Shown here in pieces: positions 13,501-23,551 of a stretch of DNA of 64,000 bases. Below the pieces are notes generated by a model. The model saw only the letters and a list, made by a program, of their open reading frames with translations, ran no database searches and was not told where the DNA came from. This DNA is from Sipunculus nudus. Lineage: Eukaryota > Annelida > Sipuncula > Golfingiida > Sipunculidae. Position 1 is the stretch's first letter; the number at the start of each line of letters is the position of its first letter. The translations under genes and the position numbers were made by a program. The stretch lies in assembly GCA_026874595.1 (NCBI GenBank), contig CM049320.1, positions 9,179,464-9,243,463 of the forward strand, in the 5' to 3' direction.

Positions 13501-14127
13501 AGAAGAATATATGTATGAATCACATTGATTACATGTTTTGGATGGCATTAAAACGGGCTATTCCAAAAACTTGGAGAGACAGGTTTACAGGGTATGAAGA
13601 AGTACATGATGAAGGAAGTGAAGCTGACAGTGTTGTAACTGTGAATGGTTTAGAGAAATTGGATAAATTAAATGCTAGATATATTTAAGACTTTGGTGGA
13701 GAAAATATGGGAAACTCCTACAGCTCAGAAAGTATGGGATAACAAACACCAAGAAAATAGTATCGAGGTGAAATGGGAACATGTTTATAGTGGAATTTAT
13801 AAAAGTACCTTAGACACACATCTTAGAGAGTTTCAATATAAAATATTAAATAACTACAATCCTCCAAAGGATCTGTTGTATAAGTGGAATTTAAAGGAAA
13901 CCCCTCAATGGTCATTTTGTTTTGAGCAAAGAGAAAAGATATTACATACTTTTCTTGACTGTATGGTTGCTAAGAACTTTTACCTAAAAATAACATCCTG
14001 GTTACAGAAGTATAATGTGAATTTACCACCAATATCACCATCTTTAATCATATATGGCATGATACCAGTTGGTGAAGATAACATGTTAATTAACCAAATT
14101 TTGCTGCTGTACAAATGTCTTGTATAA
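10530..14127 (+). pseudogene. LINE ORF2 (endonuclease-reverse transcriptase), decayed
   Basis: The remnant runs through several frames. The endonuclease starts with a SLNIRGIK-like string near 10,535 and a FLQEC motif near 10,630. GGDFNV lies near 10,945. Reverse transcriptase landmarks are GPISLLNVD (12,097), DQYAFIKGRYI (12,188), ATDLESAFDSVDHD (about 12,293), RGTRQGDPL (about 12,467) and the catalytic box, FADD, at 12,592-12,603. A C-terminal cysteine-histidine cluster lies at about 13,915-13,985. Stops and frameshifts fall throughout, for example directly after RGTRQGDPL. A run of about 16 G at 13,086-13,102 also breaks the frame. FADD in place of YADD and the overall order fit the L1/Tx1 group. 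Confidence 0.85.
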
Positions 14128-14464
14128 AGAAGAGAGGGCTATCATTCTGCTTTGTTTGCTGTATTTAAAAGTAAATTAATGGATATTGAAAATGTTGAAA
14201 GATACATAAAAAAAAGGAATTCCAAATACGCATTACAAAAATGGGGTGAATTGAAAAATATGAGTAAAAACTGAAAATTGTATATGAGTATAGTCATACT
14301 ATGTATGGTCTGAGCATGAGAAACATAGCTTGTATCGTAATGTAGCTTGAACTATGTATAAGTATTTGTAATTGATTGTTTGTTTGACATTTAAAAAAAA
14401 TCGCCTATGATGAAATATCAAGTTAACTTTTAAGTGATGAAAAATATCTGAGGCGAAAAAAAAA

Positions 14465-14580
14465 GCTTACAGTTGAAGTAGCTACAATTATTTTAGCAAG
14501 ATATAAAGAAAGCAAACCGTAAACATGAAATACATGCAATCAAATAGTTATCAGCAACTCCTTGGTGTGAGTAAAAAACA
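14465..14580. repeat. R1 copy a, continuation after the LINE
   Basis: CAGTTGAAGTaGCTAcaATTA and TTTAGCAAGATATAAaG match 20,838-20,880 in R1 copy b. The same words occur in weaker form near 47,970 and 50,570, so this R1 end belongs to a common repeat in the window. Confidence 0.65.
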
Positions 14581-14589
14581 GTTAATGAT

Positions 14590-15125
14590 GCTGCTAAATT
14601 AGAATATAGAAGATACCCCTACACGGAATATATATTTTCAAAGATGTAAAAACTTCAGATACCCGAGATATAACATCCTTAAACAATTAGATGTTATTGG
14701 AAGAAACACTTGGGCCACATATGTAAAACTACTTTTACATAGACATGGTATAGTTTTGAGTGGTTTGAACAAAATGTTGGTGATAGAAAAATGTATATGT
14801 TTGTACAGATGATCAATTACATTCACCGGCAAAAACTGTTCAGAAATCATAAGTAAATTTAAGTTCAGTATATATAGTGAAATAAATAAGCAATAGAAAC
14901 AGACAAATATTTACATGTACGATGCTATTTGTATGCAGACAAGCTTTATCAAAAAAAGATTAATTGACCATGTCATAAAATTGCTATTGGAAGGAGAAAT
15001 AATGTACCCAAAGAAATGAGGGTCTGTTAAATGTGTAATCAAGATGTAGATGAAGATGAAATCCATGGTTTATTTAACTGTCCTGGATATAGATGTTTAA
15101 AAAAATAAATATGGTCTAATTAACC
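14590..15125 (+). pseudogene. LINE reverse transcriptase C-terminal relic
   Basis: Broken frames give NTWATYVKLLLHRHG near 14,705, FEWFEQNVGDRKMY near 14,755 and MCNQDVDEDEIHGLFNCPGY near 15,030. The last is a C-x2-C ... H-x4-C knuckle typical of the extreme C-terminus of metazoan LINE ORF2 proteins. The segment is a different family from the LINE just upstream. The 5' parts are missing, as usual for 5'-truncated copies. Confidence 0.65.
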
Positions 15126-15480
15126 TATTAAAAATCCAGTCTTTAAATGCTCATTTGAATGTGGGGAAATATATATTTAAGTTAAACAAATAAATGAAAA
15201 CCTCGATGTGACAGAGAATTTTTTATAATAAAACAACACAACAGCAGGAAACACAACCATGTTTTTATGATGTATTATATGAATGCATGCAGGTGGTTAT
15301 ATATTTAATGTTCAATTGCATTTATTTACCATTGTACTTGACCACAAGATCCTTTTACTTCAATAATTGCCTTCTATTACAGGCTTAAAATTTCTTGTTT
15401 ATTACTATTTCCATCACCTTGACATCACACAGTTTTTAATGGCAGATTACCACAGAACTATGTATTCTGGTTTATACATG
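15126..15480. other. No gene recognised
   Basis: AT-rich spacer between the LINE relic and the antisense Gypsy fragment. Nothing supported. Confidence 0.4.
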
Positions 15481-15499
15481 GTCCTAGTCTCATTTTGAA

Positions 15500-16480
15500 C
15501 TTTAGTGCGTCAGTTGGGAACAAGCTATGTGTTAAGCACGGTCGGTCTCTCCGGCATAGATACTGGGAACTGTCGGTTTTCGTGACAATGTTTTTTCATA
15601 GTTCTGCACAGCGCGCACTCTGCATAAACTGGTGCTGCTACCATCATTCGCAAAGCGGCTGATATGCCCAAAGTGCGCGGTAACATATTGGACCGGCGCG
15701 GTAGCCAGGGCCTGTCACCCTTTACCCATTGGGGCTATCAAATGCGCCATCGAACTAAAATGTCTTTGCAGCCGGAAGTCGGTTAGATAGTGAAGCTTTG
15801 AAAAATGTCCGGTAACAAATTACAGTTATAAAAAGAAACAGAACTGCCCGAAGTCAATAGCTATGGGTAGTATTTAGCTGCTATCACAATGCGTCATGTG
15901 CGCTGTAGCAAATCTGCCACAATTGCGCTCCTAGTTCATATTAAGAAGCGTCTGCTGGGAGAACCGTATTATAGTACAACCCAAGCACGAACGAACTTGT
16001 AAGTATTCATTGAACTTGCTGGAAAGCTGACTCCTGTAGAGCAGCCCAGATCCAGTCATTTTAGCGCTTAAGAGGTCTCTCATGGACTTTGTCACGGAGG
16101 CTAGTTCAGGTAGGGATTTGCTCATATAGTTGACCATCCCATGTAACTGTCTAAGTTCTGTCACATTTTGAGGTGTTTCCATGTCGGCAGTGGCCTTAGG
16201 CCTCCTGATGATCAGGGTTGAATGCATTCACTGTCGACCGTTTGCCATAGGAAGGGAATCCGATTCTGAATAACTGGTATTTCCGCAAATTGACAGTATC
16301 GTGATGCTCTTGGAGGCGTTGCAGCACTGCTTTGTCACGGCGATATTGCTCAGTTTGTGTGCACATGTCACTACTATGCCTTCGATAAGGCAACTACACC
16401 TTTATGTTTCTGGAGAATATACCTCATTTGCCGGCATTCTCGGGTCCGAAGTGACAGTTTAACATCAGACGTCCCAGTTA
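15500..16480 (-). pseudogene. Gypsy pol fragment (RT to RNase H), antisense
   Basis: On the minus strand, from 16,470 downward, the frames give CLIEGIVVTCAQT (a degraded xxDD-box region), then KAVLQRLQEHHDTVNLRKYQ, NVTELRQLHGMVNYMSKSLP and RDLLSAK. After a one-base shift come LTSSFVLGLYYNTVLPADAS and LGAQLWQ, which is the RT-to-RNase H junction of Ty3/Gypsy elements. A weak C-x2-C string (ECALCRTMKKH) near 15,640 could be the integrase zinc-binding region, but I am unsure. The RT part closely resembles the Gypsy fragment at 38,145-38,507, so both come from one family. Stops and frameshifts make it a relic, and no long terminal repeat is seen. Confidence 0.8.
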
Positions 16481-16483
16481 GGC

Positions 16484-17249
16484 ATGCCTGAAAAGGTGAT
16501 GTCAGTGGCACAGCTTAGTGAGTACGTGATTTTACTAGACCTTTTATCCAAAGCAGAAAGTAGCCAGGAGCTAGAAGCCATCCTGGTAAATGGTCCGTTA
16601 GAAATGCATCCTAAGAAGTTTAAAAAGGCCATAGAAAATTTTAACTGTTGGTTATCGGCATGGACAAACGTTGAAAGGATCGTTTTATATAAATGCCCTC
16701 AGTTATATAAAAGCATGGTCGGGTACCGCTCCTTCGTGCAAAAATGTGACAAGAAGTTTATTTGGTCAGCGGATTACGCATATGAAGTAAGCATCGTAAA
16801 AAATTGTCAGGGGCTGTTCATCCATTATAGTTCCACATAGTAAATGCCGACTTATACGCCAGAATTTTGGACGCTAATGCCATAAAGAAAAAAGGTATTA
16901 GATGTTTTATGCCCGTGCTTATTCTCATCCCGTACGAGCATGCCCTTTTCGGGCGGAGCTCGCCCATAAGGAGGCGAGAGACATCTACCATCAGGACCAG
17001 AGCGCCCATCGTAATCCAAGTTCCGGACGTAAGACAAGTTTGGGACTATGGTTCCCCAACTGGACAGAAAGGTTCAACAACTACCAAACAGGCAGGTGCA
17101 GTTTCTCAGCTTGCGAGAGGGTCCATGTTTGCGGAAACTGTAAAGAACCTGACCCGTACAACCAATGTAAACCATTGAACCAAATCGCTTTGAAATCTAC
17201 CTTAATGGAAGAACGCCTCACGCTTACATCCGGACCAGAAATTCGCTGA
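16484..17249 (+). pseudogene. DIRS-type gag-like protein with zinc cluster
   Basis: The first frame (118 codons) begins MPEKVMSVAQLSEYV and contains QLYKSMVGYRSFVQKC. A shift leads to LYARILDANAI, then CFYARAYSHPVRACPF, WTERFNNYQTGRCSFSAC and HVCGNCKEPDPYNQC. The pattern of W-x-x-F-N followed by closely spaced Cys/His residues is characteristic of the protein encoded before pol in metazoan DIRS-like elements, where it is thought to bind nucleic acid. At least one frameshift and one stop (near 16,839) separate the pieces. It is followed at once by the start of pol on the same strand. Confidence 0.65.
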
Positions 17250-17289
17250 CAATTTTTCTTATGGTATAGAGCATGGTGTAAGAAGAGGG

Positions 17290-17475
17290 CACAATTGCCC
17301 TAAAAACAGGTATAAGAACCAACTGGATACAAAAACCAACGAGACCGTGGACAAAGAAGCAATTGCTAAAGACCTTAAACTCAGAAACAGGGTAAAGCCG
17401 ATTTCTACAATTTCACCATACGGACACTTTGTCGCGTCGACATTAGGAGGGTAACACAGGAGACGCTCAGAAAAA
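17290..17475 (+). pseudogene. DIRS pol, N-terminal piece before RT
   Basis: Frame with DTKTNETVDKEAIAKDLKL, then RNRVKPISTISPYGHFVAS and a stop after STLGG. DIRS pol proteins have a conserved 'KEI-LGR-AGPF...SPLG' run just ahead of the first RT motif; this piece aligns with it residue by residue at a plausible distance. Homology on this strand stops near 17,475, where the expected next motif is found inverted at 18,553. Confidence 0.6.
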
Positions 17476-17569
17476 TACCTGATTTTTGGTCCCTGCAACA
17501 ATTTCAGCACAATTCATAAAATATGTTTGGACATATAAAGAACAGTGATCGAACCAATAACATAATCCT

Positions 17570-18556
17570 ATCATTTTTTTGTATTGTTTTGCAAAATGTT
17601 CAAAAACTGTTTTTCTGCCGATAAAGACAAAACATACAATTCGCGGCAGACGCTGATTTCCTTTGCAAGAACCCCTCGTTCGTCGTTCAAGAAACCGCAG
17701 ATTCACTCGTTTCCGAGAACCGCACAGAAACTGGCGTCTGACACGTCACTCCAAAGGTAGATGTCTGCATTCACTGTCCAGTCGGAATCGTAGAACAGGC
17801 TTAAACTGTTCCATAATGGCAAATACTCTAACCACCAACCGATATCCGGTGATGCAGATGCCTGACTTTCTTTGCCAGGTCAATAAGGCGTCTGGTGAAT
17901 AATCTCCCCAGCCGAACTACCTTAGCGACAAAGGTTGATTTTCCTATCAGAGATAGAAGCTCGCGTTTTATCCTCCAAAGGGATTATTTGCTCATGACTT
18001 CGGACATTCTTTCCTCGAAAATCTGAAACGCCACAATTTCCGTTTCAATTATGATACCGAGGTATTCCAGACGTTTCGAAGGGCTAGTTACTTAAGAAGG
18101 CTGGACGGCAAAACCCAGAACCTCGAAATCCGGCAGATTGTCATTACACTAACTTAATGCTGTATTTCGTCTAGGTAATTTTCCGCGACTGCAGCGCCCC
18201 TGTCGCGCATTACGTACTGAAGTGCGTCTGCTCACTCCTTGAACAAGCGAGCCGAACTACGAAGCCCGAAAGAGAGCACAGGATGGACGAAGTACTCTAT
18301 GCGTTCTTTGGAGTCAGTCACTAGCCAGTAACTTCCTAAAAGCTCCCAGTCCTCTTGGGCGGCCACAATATGTCTGAAAGCGTCCGTAATGTCAAGCTTA
18401 GCGGGTAAGGCGTGTTTTTCCTAAGATTTCACGATTGCGACCATCTGATCCATGGAGATAAAAGGTACGGAGCATTCCTCATCGGGAATGTAAACGTTTA
18501 CAACTTGGCCCGGCGGCCAGGAGAGGTAATGTACGACACGATATTTGTTTTAGCGC
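17570..18556 (-). pseudogene. DIRS reverse transcriptase and RNase H, inverted
   Basis: Read on the minus strand from 18,556 downward: KYRVVHYLSWPPG, YIPDEECSVPFISMDQ, LDITDAFRHIVAAQED, then FVHPVLSFGLRSSARLFKE. The catalytic box reads YLDE near 18,160-18,175, where DIRS elements have YLDD. Next come PSKRLEYLGIIIETE, KRELLSLIGKSTFVAKVV and RLIDLAKKVRHLHHRI. After a shift come WWLEYLPLWNS and SDVSDASFCAVLGNE, the RNase H start. Many stops and frame changes are present. The order and spacing match DIRS-type pol well and exclude Gypsy or LINE RT. Confidence 0.75.
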
Positions 18557-18739
18557 TTCATGTGATACACTCCTAACGGCAAACGACGTAGTGTCGGAAT
18601 TGTGATTGAGAAAATGGCAAGTATGATGACCAAGTTGGAGAAACATATGCTCGCAATATGTAATATTTTTTCTACATTTTTTGTGTGCTGAAAATGTATT
18701 TTGGCTCAAATAGGATTTGCACTCTAAAATGTGTATGTT

Positions 18740-19185
18740 AAGCATAAATTAATGAGTAGGTTATCATAATTTTTCTCTTAGAGTATCTCGTCGGCCATTC
18801 CGCAGTTTCGGCCCAAGAACATTGAATGCCCGAATTTTTATACATGACAATTAGGTAAAGTTTTTTTTTCTCATGACCGAAGGCTTCTTGCTGGAGTATA
18901 ACAGTGAATAAGCTCTTGCAGGTAAGGAGGAGCTACGTTATTTAATGTCTTATACACAAGCATTAACATTTGAATTTAAAAGGTTATCCAGTTAGATACA
19001 CAAAGCCTGACTTTCCTGAGAGTTTGAGGCTTATTAAAACAGATGATCAGGTAACTCACACAAAACCAGATGAGGATGCAAAATATTATTCAGGCACCTA
19101 TTCTTAATAATGATGAAGATTTCAGCTTAATAGATGCATTTAAAAAGAAAAGCGGAATATTTTCAAAATACTTACCAGTATATTC
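18740..19185 (-). pseudogene. CR1/Jockey-like LINE C-terminal relic, copy 1
   Basis: On the minus strand MLMLVYKTLNNVAPPYLQEL is followed by IHCYTPARSLRS and, after shifts, NVLGPKLRNG. This is the usual C-terminus of CR1/L2/Jockey-group ORF2 proteins (K-LLLVYK-LN--AP-YL...RSLRS...GPKLWN). It aligns at DNA level with 26,590-26,935. The DNA shared with that copy extends upstream into decayed RT sequence. Confidence 0.7.
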
Positions 19186-19208
19186 TATTTGACATGATAA
19201 GAATAAAA

Positions 19209-19889
19209 CTCAATCCACAATATTCCGCAAAGCTCCTTGATTTGGCCATGTCAGAGCACTGTACCAAAGTCTTGCAAATAAATTAACCTGTAATTCTGGA
19301 TTATTTTTTTAATCGTTTTAAAGATTAGGAATAACCATGTCACTGGATTTAATTTGAAAAGTTAACTAGGTAACTTACCCATAGTATATTATAGTCACAA
19401 TAATTATTTGAAGTACACGTACTGTAAAACGGGCTAAACTCTTTACAGAGACTGACCGGATCTGAACAAAATTAAGCCAGCAAGGGTGACTATATGGTTA
19501 GATATGTCTGATAGGACATTTTAGTCAACGCCCCATTTTATGCACTTAGGAAGGATTATTTGCCCCACATGATATGTATATGTTAAAAATTTTAATAATC
19601 TGTAATATTTCACTTTAATTAGACCCAGTCATAATACGGGAAATGTTTATATTCTTTGTTAAAATAGATGCAATGCATTAACTATACAGAAAAAAGTATA
19701 CAAAATCATATCATATCAATAAAAACGTTCTCACTGCTGTGAGTAATATAGGCGGTGTTTTCTTGGACCCAAATACTTATAACCTGAGGTAAAAAGCACT
19801 ACCTGTAGCTATATGGAGTAGTTATTTCACCCTAACATGCTTATAAAATGCAGCAAAACTTTAAATGCTACTATTTCCACTGAACTGAT
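19209..19889. repeat. E680 repeat, copy 1
   Basis: About 680 bp nearly identical to 22,871-23,551, with the same offset (3,662 bp) at both ends, so almost no net length change. The left edge is near CAATCCaCaATATTCCGC and the right edge is at CTGATAACAC. Both flanks differ completely between copies. No terminal inverted repeats, tRNA promoter boxes or reading frame stand out. Copy 1 sits between a LINE tail and R1, where the other LINE-R1 block (26,935-26,985) has no such insert. Confidence 0.8.
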
Positions 19890-20900
19890 AACACGTACTC
19901 TTGTGAGTGTGAGTGTGATCCCGCATAGTGAGTTGCAAGGATCACCCTTTAAAGACATTGTATCTGCCTCAACCGTTTGTTCCAATGCGTGGGTCAGGGA
20001 TTCTTTGAACGTTTCCCCAACTATCTAGTACCTCGATCTCAAGAACCTAGAATTTCCAAGTACAAAGTGTAGTTTGCTCTATTATAAAAAATGGCATTTT
20101 GGTAGGATTGGTATAATATACATATTGATAGTGTTTTCCTGCATCCCATTAGAGACTGATATGTAGAAACTAAGGCGATCTTCGGCTGTTGACACGGTTA
20201 ACGTGTTAAACGTAAACATTTTCTCAGTTTCATGAAGATCAGGATAACTAAAAAAATGTACTTAGAATATAGTTTGTGACTTCCCCCTACATGAAGCATT
20301 CATAGAAAGATTCCATTTTAACAAACATTGATGAAAAATGCGAAGAATGCATAAAAGCATGTAAAAAAAGAGCATAAAATTGGTTAAAAAAAACATGATT
20401 AAATGGTGAAATAATATTCAAGGTGGAGATTCTCCTACCTTTATTATATGTTTAAGTTGAAAACATCAATTTTGTTAGTAAATGAAGAAAAACAGGTGGT
20501 GAAACATCTTAAACTATACATAGTGATCAGCACTTTATATTCGAGGACTGTAACAATGCTGCTTTTCTTGATAAAGTGCATTTGTTGACATGTGTGTGTT
20601 ATCTTAAAACTACCTAGATGACAATGCTATAAAAAATCCAAATCACATAAAACATATCAGTTTCAAAACTATTAGTATATAACTTCTCTAAGACTTCTCT
20701 AGGTTTAAAAATGGCAAAATAAGTAAAAAAAATAAATTTAATGATTTTTCCCCGAAAATACGTTACCATGGTAGCAGCAGAAATAGCCAGGTTTGTAGTG
20801 AGAGGAACAGCCAAAGAGTAGGCAAACGAACTACAGTTGAAGTGGCTATGATTAATTTAGCAAGATATAAGGAAAACAACCCGTATACATGATTCTCCGT
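19890..20900. repeat. R1 dispersed repeat, copy b
   Basis: Colinear with 8,258-9,229 plus 14,465-14,530. It runs uninterrupted through the site where copy a carries the LINE (about 20,835). The left end here is cut by E680, losing about 0.46 kb present in the other copies. Confidence 0.8.
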
Positions 20901-21959
20901 GACCTATACATTTTTCTTTGACCGATTGTGACCAAAACAATAGACTACGTAGATTATGAAATATAAATTAACCCTATAGACTTCAAAGCGTTTGCTCCAA
21001 AGCTCCTGCCTGTAGAGTGAGTACAAACAAACATACGGAAATGACCAACATACTTGATTCCGGCATGCAAGAAACTGACAGTTACCATGATTAGCAATGC
21101 AACAGACTGATATAATCATAAAACTGAAAATATTATTTATTTTAAGTCTAAATAAAAATGAGTATCTGTAAAATAAGCAAGTAAGAAACCCAATGAACTC
21201 GATAAAGATAGGATCATCGTCAATAAAATATATAATCATCATATTTTTTTTTGGGGGGGGGGATAAATGTACTATTAGGTAATTTAAATTCAAATATACC
21301 CTTGTTATAATGAATGTTAAAAAAATAAATTAATTAATTGCCAGGCAGCACGCCCGAAGGGGTATTGTACTAACACTGGCAGTGTGTAGTTATAAGGGAG
21401 ACCCTCCAGTGACTGACAGATGTGTAGGCTACACAGTGTAGCAAATAAAGAGCTTACAGTCAAAGAAAGTGCTGACCGACTGACACAGGTTTATCTCTAT
21501 TAGTTGGTCTTGGCCTAAAGACACTAACTACTGAGTACACAAATACAATAATTATGCCAATTACCGATTCCAGTGTCCAGTTTCTATCGTGGCATGATGT
21601 GACTGCCTTTGCCCTGACGTAAATCTATAATTATAACTACCTGATATAGTCTGTTATTGTAACCATGTTACCAGTGCTTCTTTAGCTTTAATGCAACCAT
21701 TAAACAACTGTAGTTAACAAACAAGTTAACGTCACGTCATCATGGGCCAACAAAAAGACTAAACAATTAGAGCAATAATTCAAGACAAAACAGGACTTCA
21801 ACAGGATTCACGTGAGGTTCCTGTGGTGATATTTGAACTACTGGATGAAGAAGGTAACTATCCCGAATGCTCCAGCGACGCGCTCAGTTTGTCAATTCAT
21901 GTATGTTTTTTGTATCATGTATATTGCAAAACGAATGCAGTCGACGGCTTATCTCAAGA
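20901..21959. other. Non-coding; small shared repeat at 20,990-21,090
   Basis: No gene. The reverse complement of about 21,010-21,075 (GCCGGAATCAAGTATG, then GTTGGTCATTTCCGTATG) recurs in the repeats at 42,850-43,015, marking a small dispersed unit. Confidence 0.45.
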
Positions 21960-22185
21960 GGATGTTGGCATACAGATTTTGCTAACCCTTCCACACAGCT
22001 TAGGAAATTCTGCTTTGGCGGCGTGTATTATATGGTCTTTCAGCTAATTAAAGGCCAAAAGTAGAAATTATATCGTTTAAATGCCCCTTACTATATTTGA
22101 AATTAACAAGTTTTTTTGACTGACCTGATCTTCTCGAAACGACACACTACGCTGTCAATGTGTTTGCCAAATCTGCGTAACAATA

Positions 22186-22222
<37 letters not shown>

Positions 22223-22745
22223 TTATATAGTATATAGATTCCTCCATATTTGTGTAACTATAAAGCTCTGGTGTCATATCATAGAGCACTCTAGTAGTAA
22301 TTTATTGCAGGAAACCAGCAGATTGATTTTTTTTTATATTTATAGATACATATAGTTAAAGTCCATTAAGAAATCTTATCAATAAATGAAGCTAGCTTCT
22401 GATAATATCCTAAACGATTGCCAACCATTTCGTCGAGCTGTGTCTTTATGGAATAGTCCCATTAAATACGATACGATCGGTTACTCTGTAGAGGGAAGCT
22501 TTGTTATCAATGTTTATGGGCATTGAGGTCTTTGGTCTTTTACATATTTGTATAAGAATATTGATAAGATCTTCGCTATGACATATATGTAAAATGGAGT
22601 GCCTGTTGCTCAGTGATATAGTATGGTTACACACACATAGAAACAGGAAAGTTACTTGAAAACAATTTGAATCAATAACATGCATATCATGCAAAAGAGT
22701 TATCAGATCATTCTTGTTTCAGTAATCATTTCTGGAAACAATTAT
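21960..22745. repeat. R2 dispersed repeat, copy a, with internal (TA)n
   Basis: Colinear with 29,350-30,090. Shared stretches are GACACACTACGCTGyCAATG, CGATTGCCAACCATTTCGT and GTGCCTGTTGCTCAGnGATA. A (TA)n tract lies at the same internal position in both copies (here about 22,190-22,219). Non-coding. Confidence 0.75.
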
Positions 22746-22825
22746 ATGAAAACAAGCCAATTTATGACGAATAACTTGGAATATAAATAGATAAAATGAG
22801 ACATGTTCAGGTTAACAAGTGCCGG

Positions 22826-22842
22826 GGGGGGGGGGGGGGGGG
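22826..22842. repeat. Poly-G run
   Basis: A run of about 17-18 G just left of E680 copy 2. Similar long G runs occur at about 13,086, 23,718, 28,810, 35,676, 45,446 and 56,962. Confidence 0.85.
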
Positions 22843-22870
22843 GCTAAGGGGGCGCCGTAGGTAGATAAAA

Positions 22871-23551
22871 CCCAATCCTCCATATTCCGCAAAGCTCCTT
22901 GATTTGGCCCTGTCAGGGCACTGTGCCAAAGTCTGGCAAATAAATTGACCTGTAATTCTGGATTATTTTTTTAATCGTTTTAAAGATTAGGAATAACCAT
23001 GTCACTGGATTCAATTTAAAAAGTTAACCAGGTAACTAACCCATAGTATCTTATAGTCACAATAATTATTTGAAGTACACGTACTGTGTAAAAGGGGCTA
23101 GACTCTTCACAGAGACTGACCGGATCTGAACAAAATTAAGCCAGCAAGGGTGACTATATGGTTAGATATATCTGATAGGACATTATAGTCAACGCCCCAT
23201 TTTATGCACTTAGGAAGGATTATTTGCCCCACTTGATATGTATATGTTAACAATTTTAATAATCTGTAATATTTCACTTTAATTAGACCCAGTCATAATG
23301 AGGGATATGTTTATATTCTTTGTTTAAATGGATGCAATGCATTAACTATACAGAAAAAAGTATACAAAATCTTATCATATTAATAAAACGTTATCACTGA
23401 TGTGAGCAATATAGGCGGTGTATTCTTGGACCCAAATACTTATAAACTGAGGTAAAAAGCACTACCTGTAGCTATATGGAGTAGTTATTTCCCCCCACAT
23501 GCTTATAAAATGCAGCAAAACTTTAAATGCTACTATTTCCACTGAACTGAT
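22871..23551. repeat. E680 repeat, copy 2
   Basis: Near-identical partner of 19,209-19,889. Its right flank (AGCTTCTTTACC) and left flank (a G-rich tract) differ from those of copy 1, which defines the repeat ends to within a few bases. Confidence 0.8.

Larger units (their letters stand above)
9230..14464 (+). mobile_element. Full-length L1/Tx1-like LINE inserted in R1
   Basis: A non-LTR retrotransposon of about 5.2 kb with a 5' leader, ORF1, ORF2 and an A9 tail at 14,456-14,464. Its limits come from comparison: R1 copy b at about 20,830-20,900 runs straight through the point where copy a is broken at 9,230 and resumed at 14,465. It therefore serves as an empty-site paralogue. ORF1 is open; ORF2 has many stops and frame changes. 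I could not define a clean target-site duplication. Copy-and-paste target-primed integration, with the endonuclease and reverse transcriptase on ORF2, is known for this class. This copy must be immobile unless helped in trans. Confidence 0.8.
16484..18556. mobile_element. DIRS-like retrotransposon relic with inverted RT block
   Basis: The gag-like part and the first residues of pol lie on the plus strand (16,484 to about 17,475). The reverse transcriptase and RNase H part lies on the minus strand (about 18,556 down to 17,570). The protein fragments on the two strands are consecutive in the usual DIRS order, so the simplest reading is one element with an internal inversion of about 1.08 kb. 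No tyrosine recombinase gene and no terminal repeats are visible. Two different elements inserted side by side in opposite orientation is the alternative. Confidence 0.7.
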
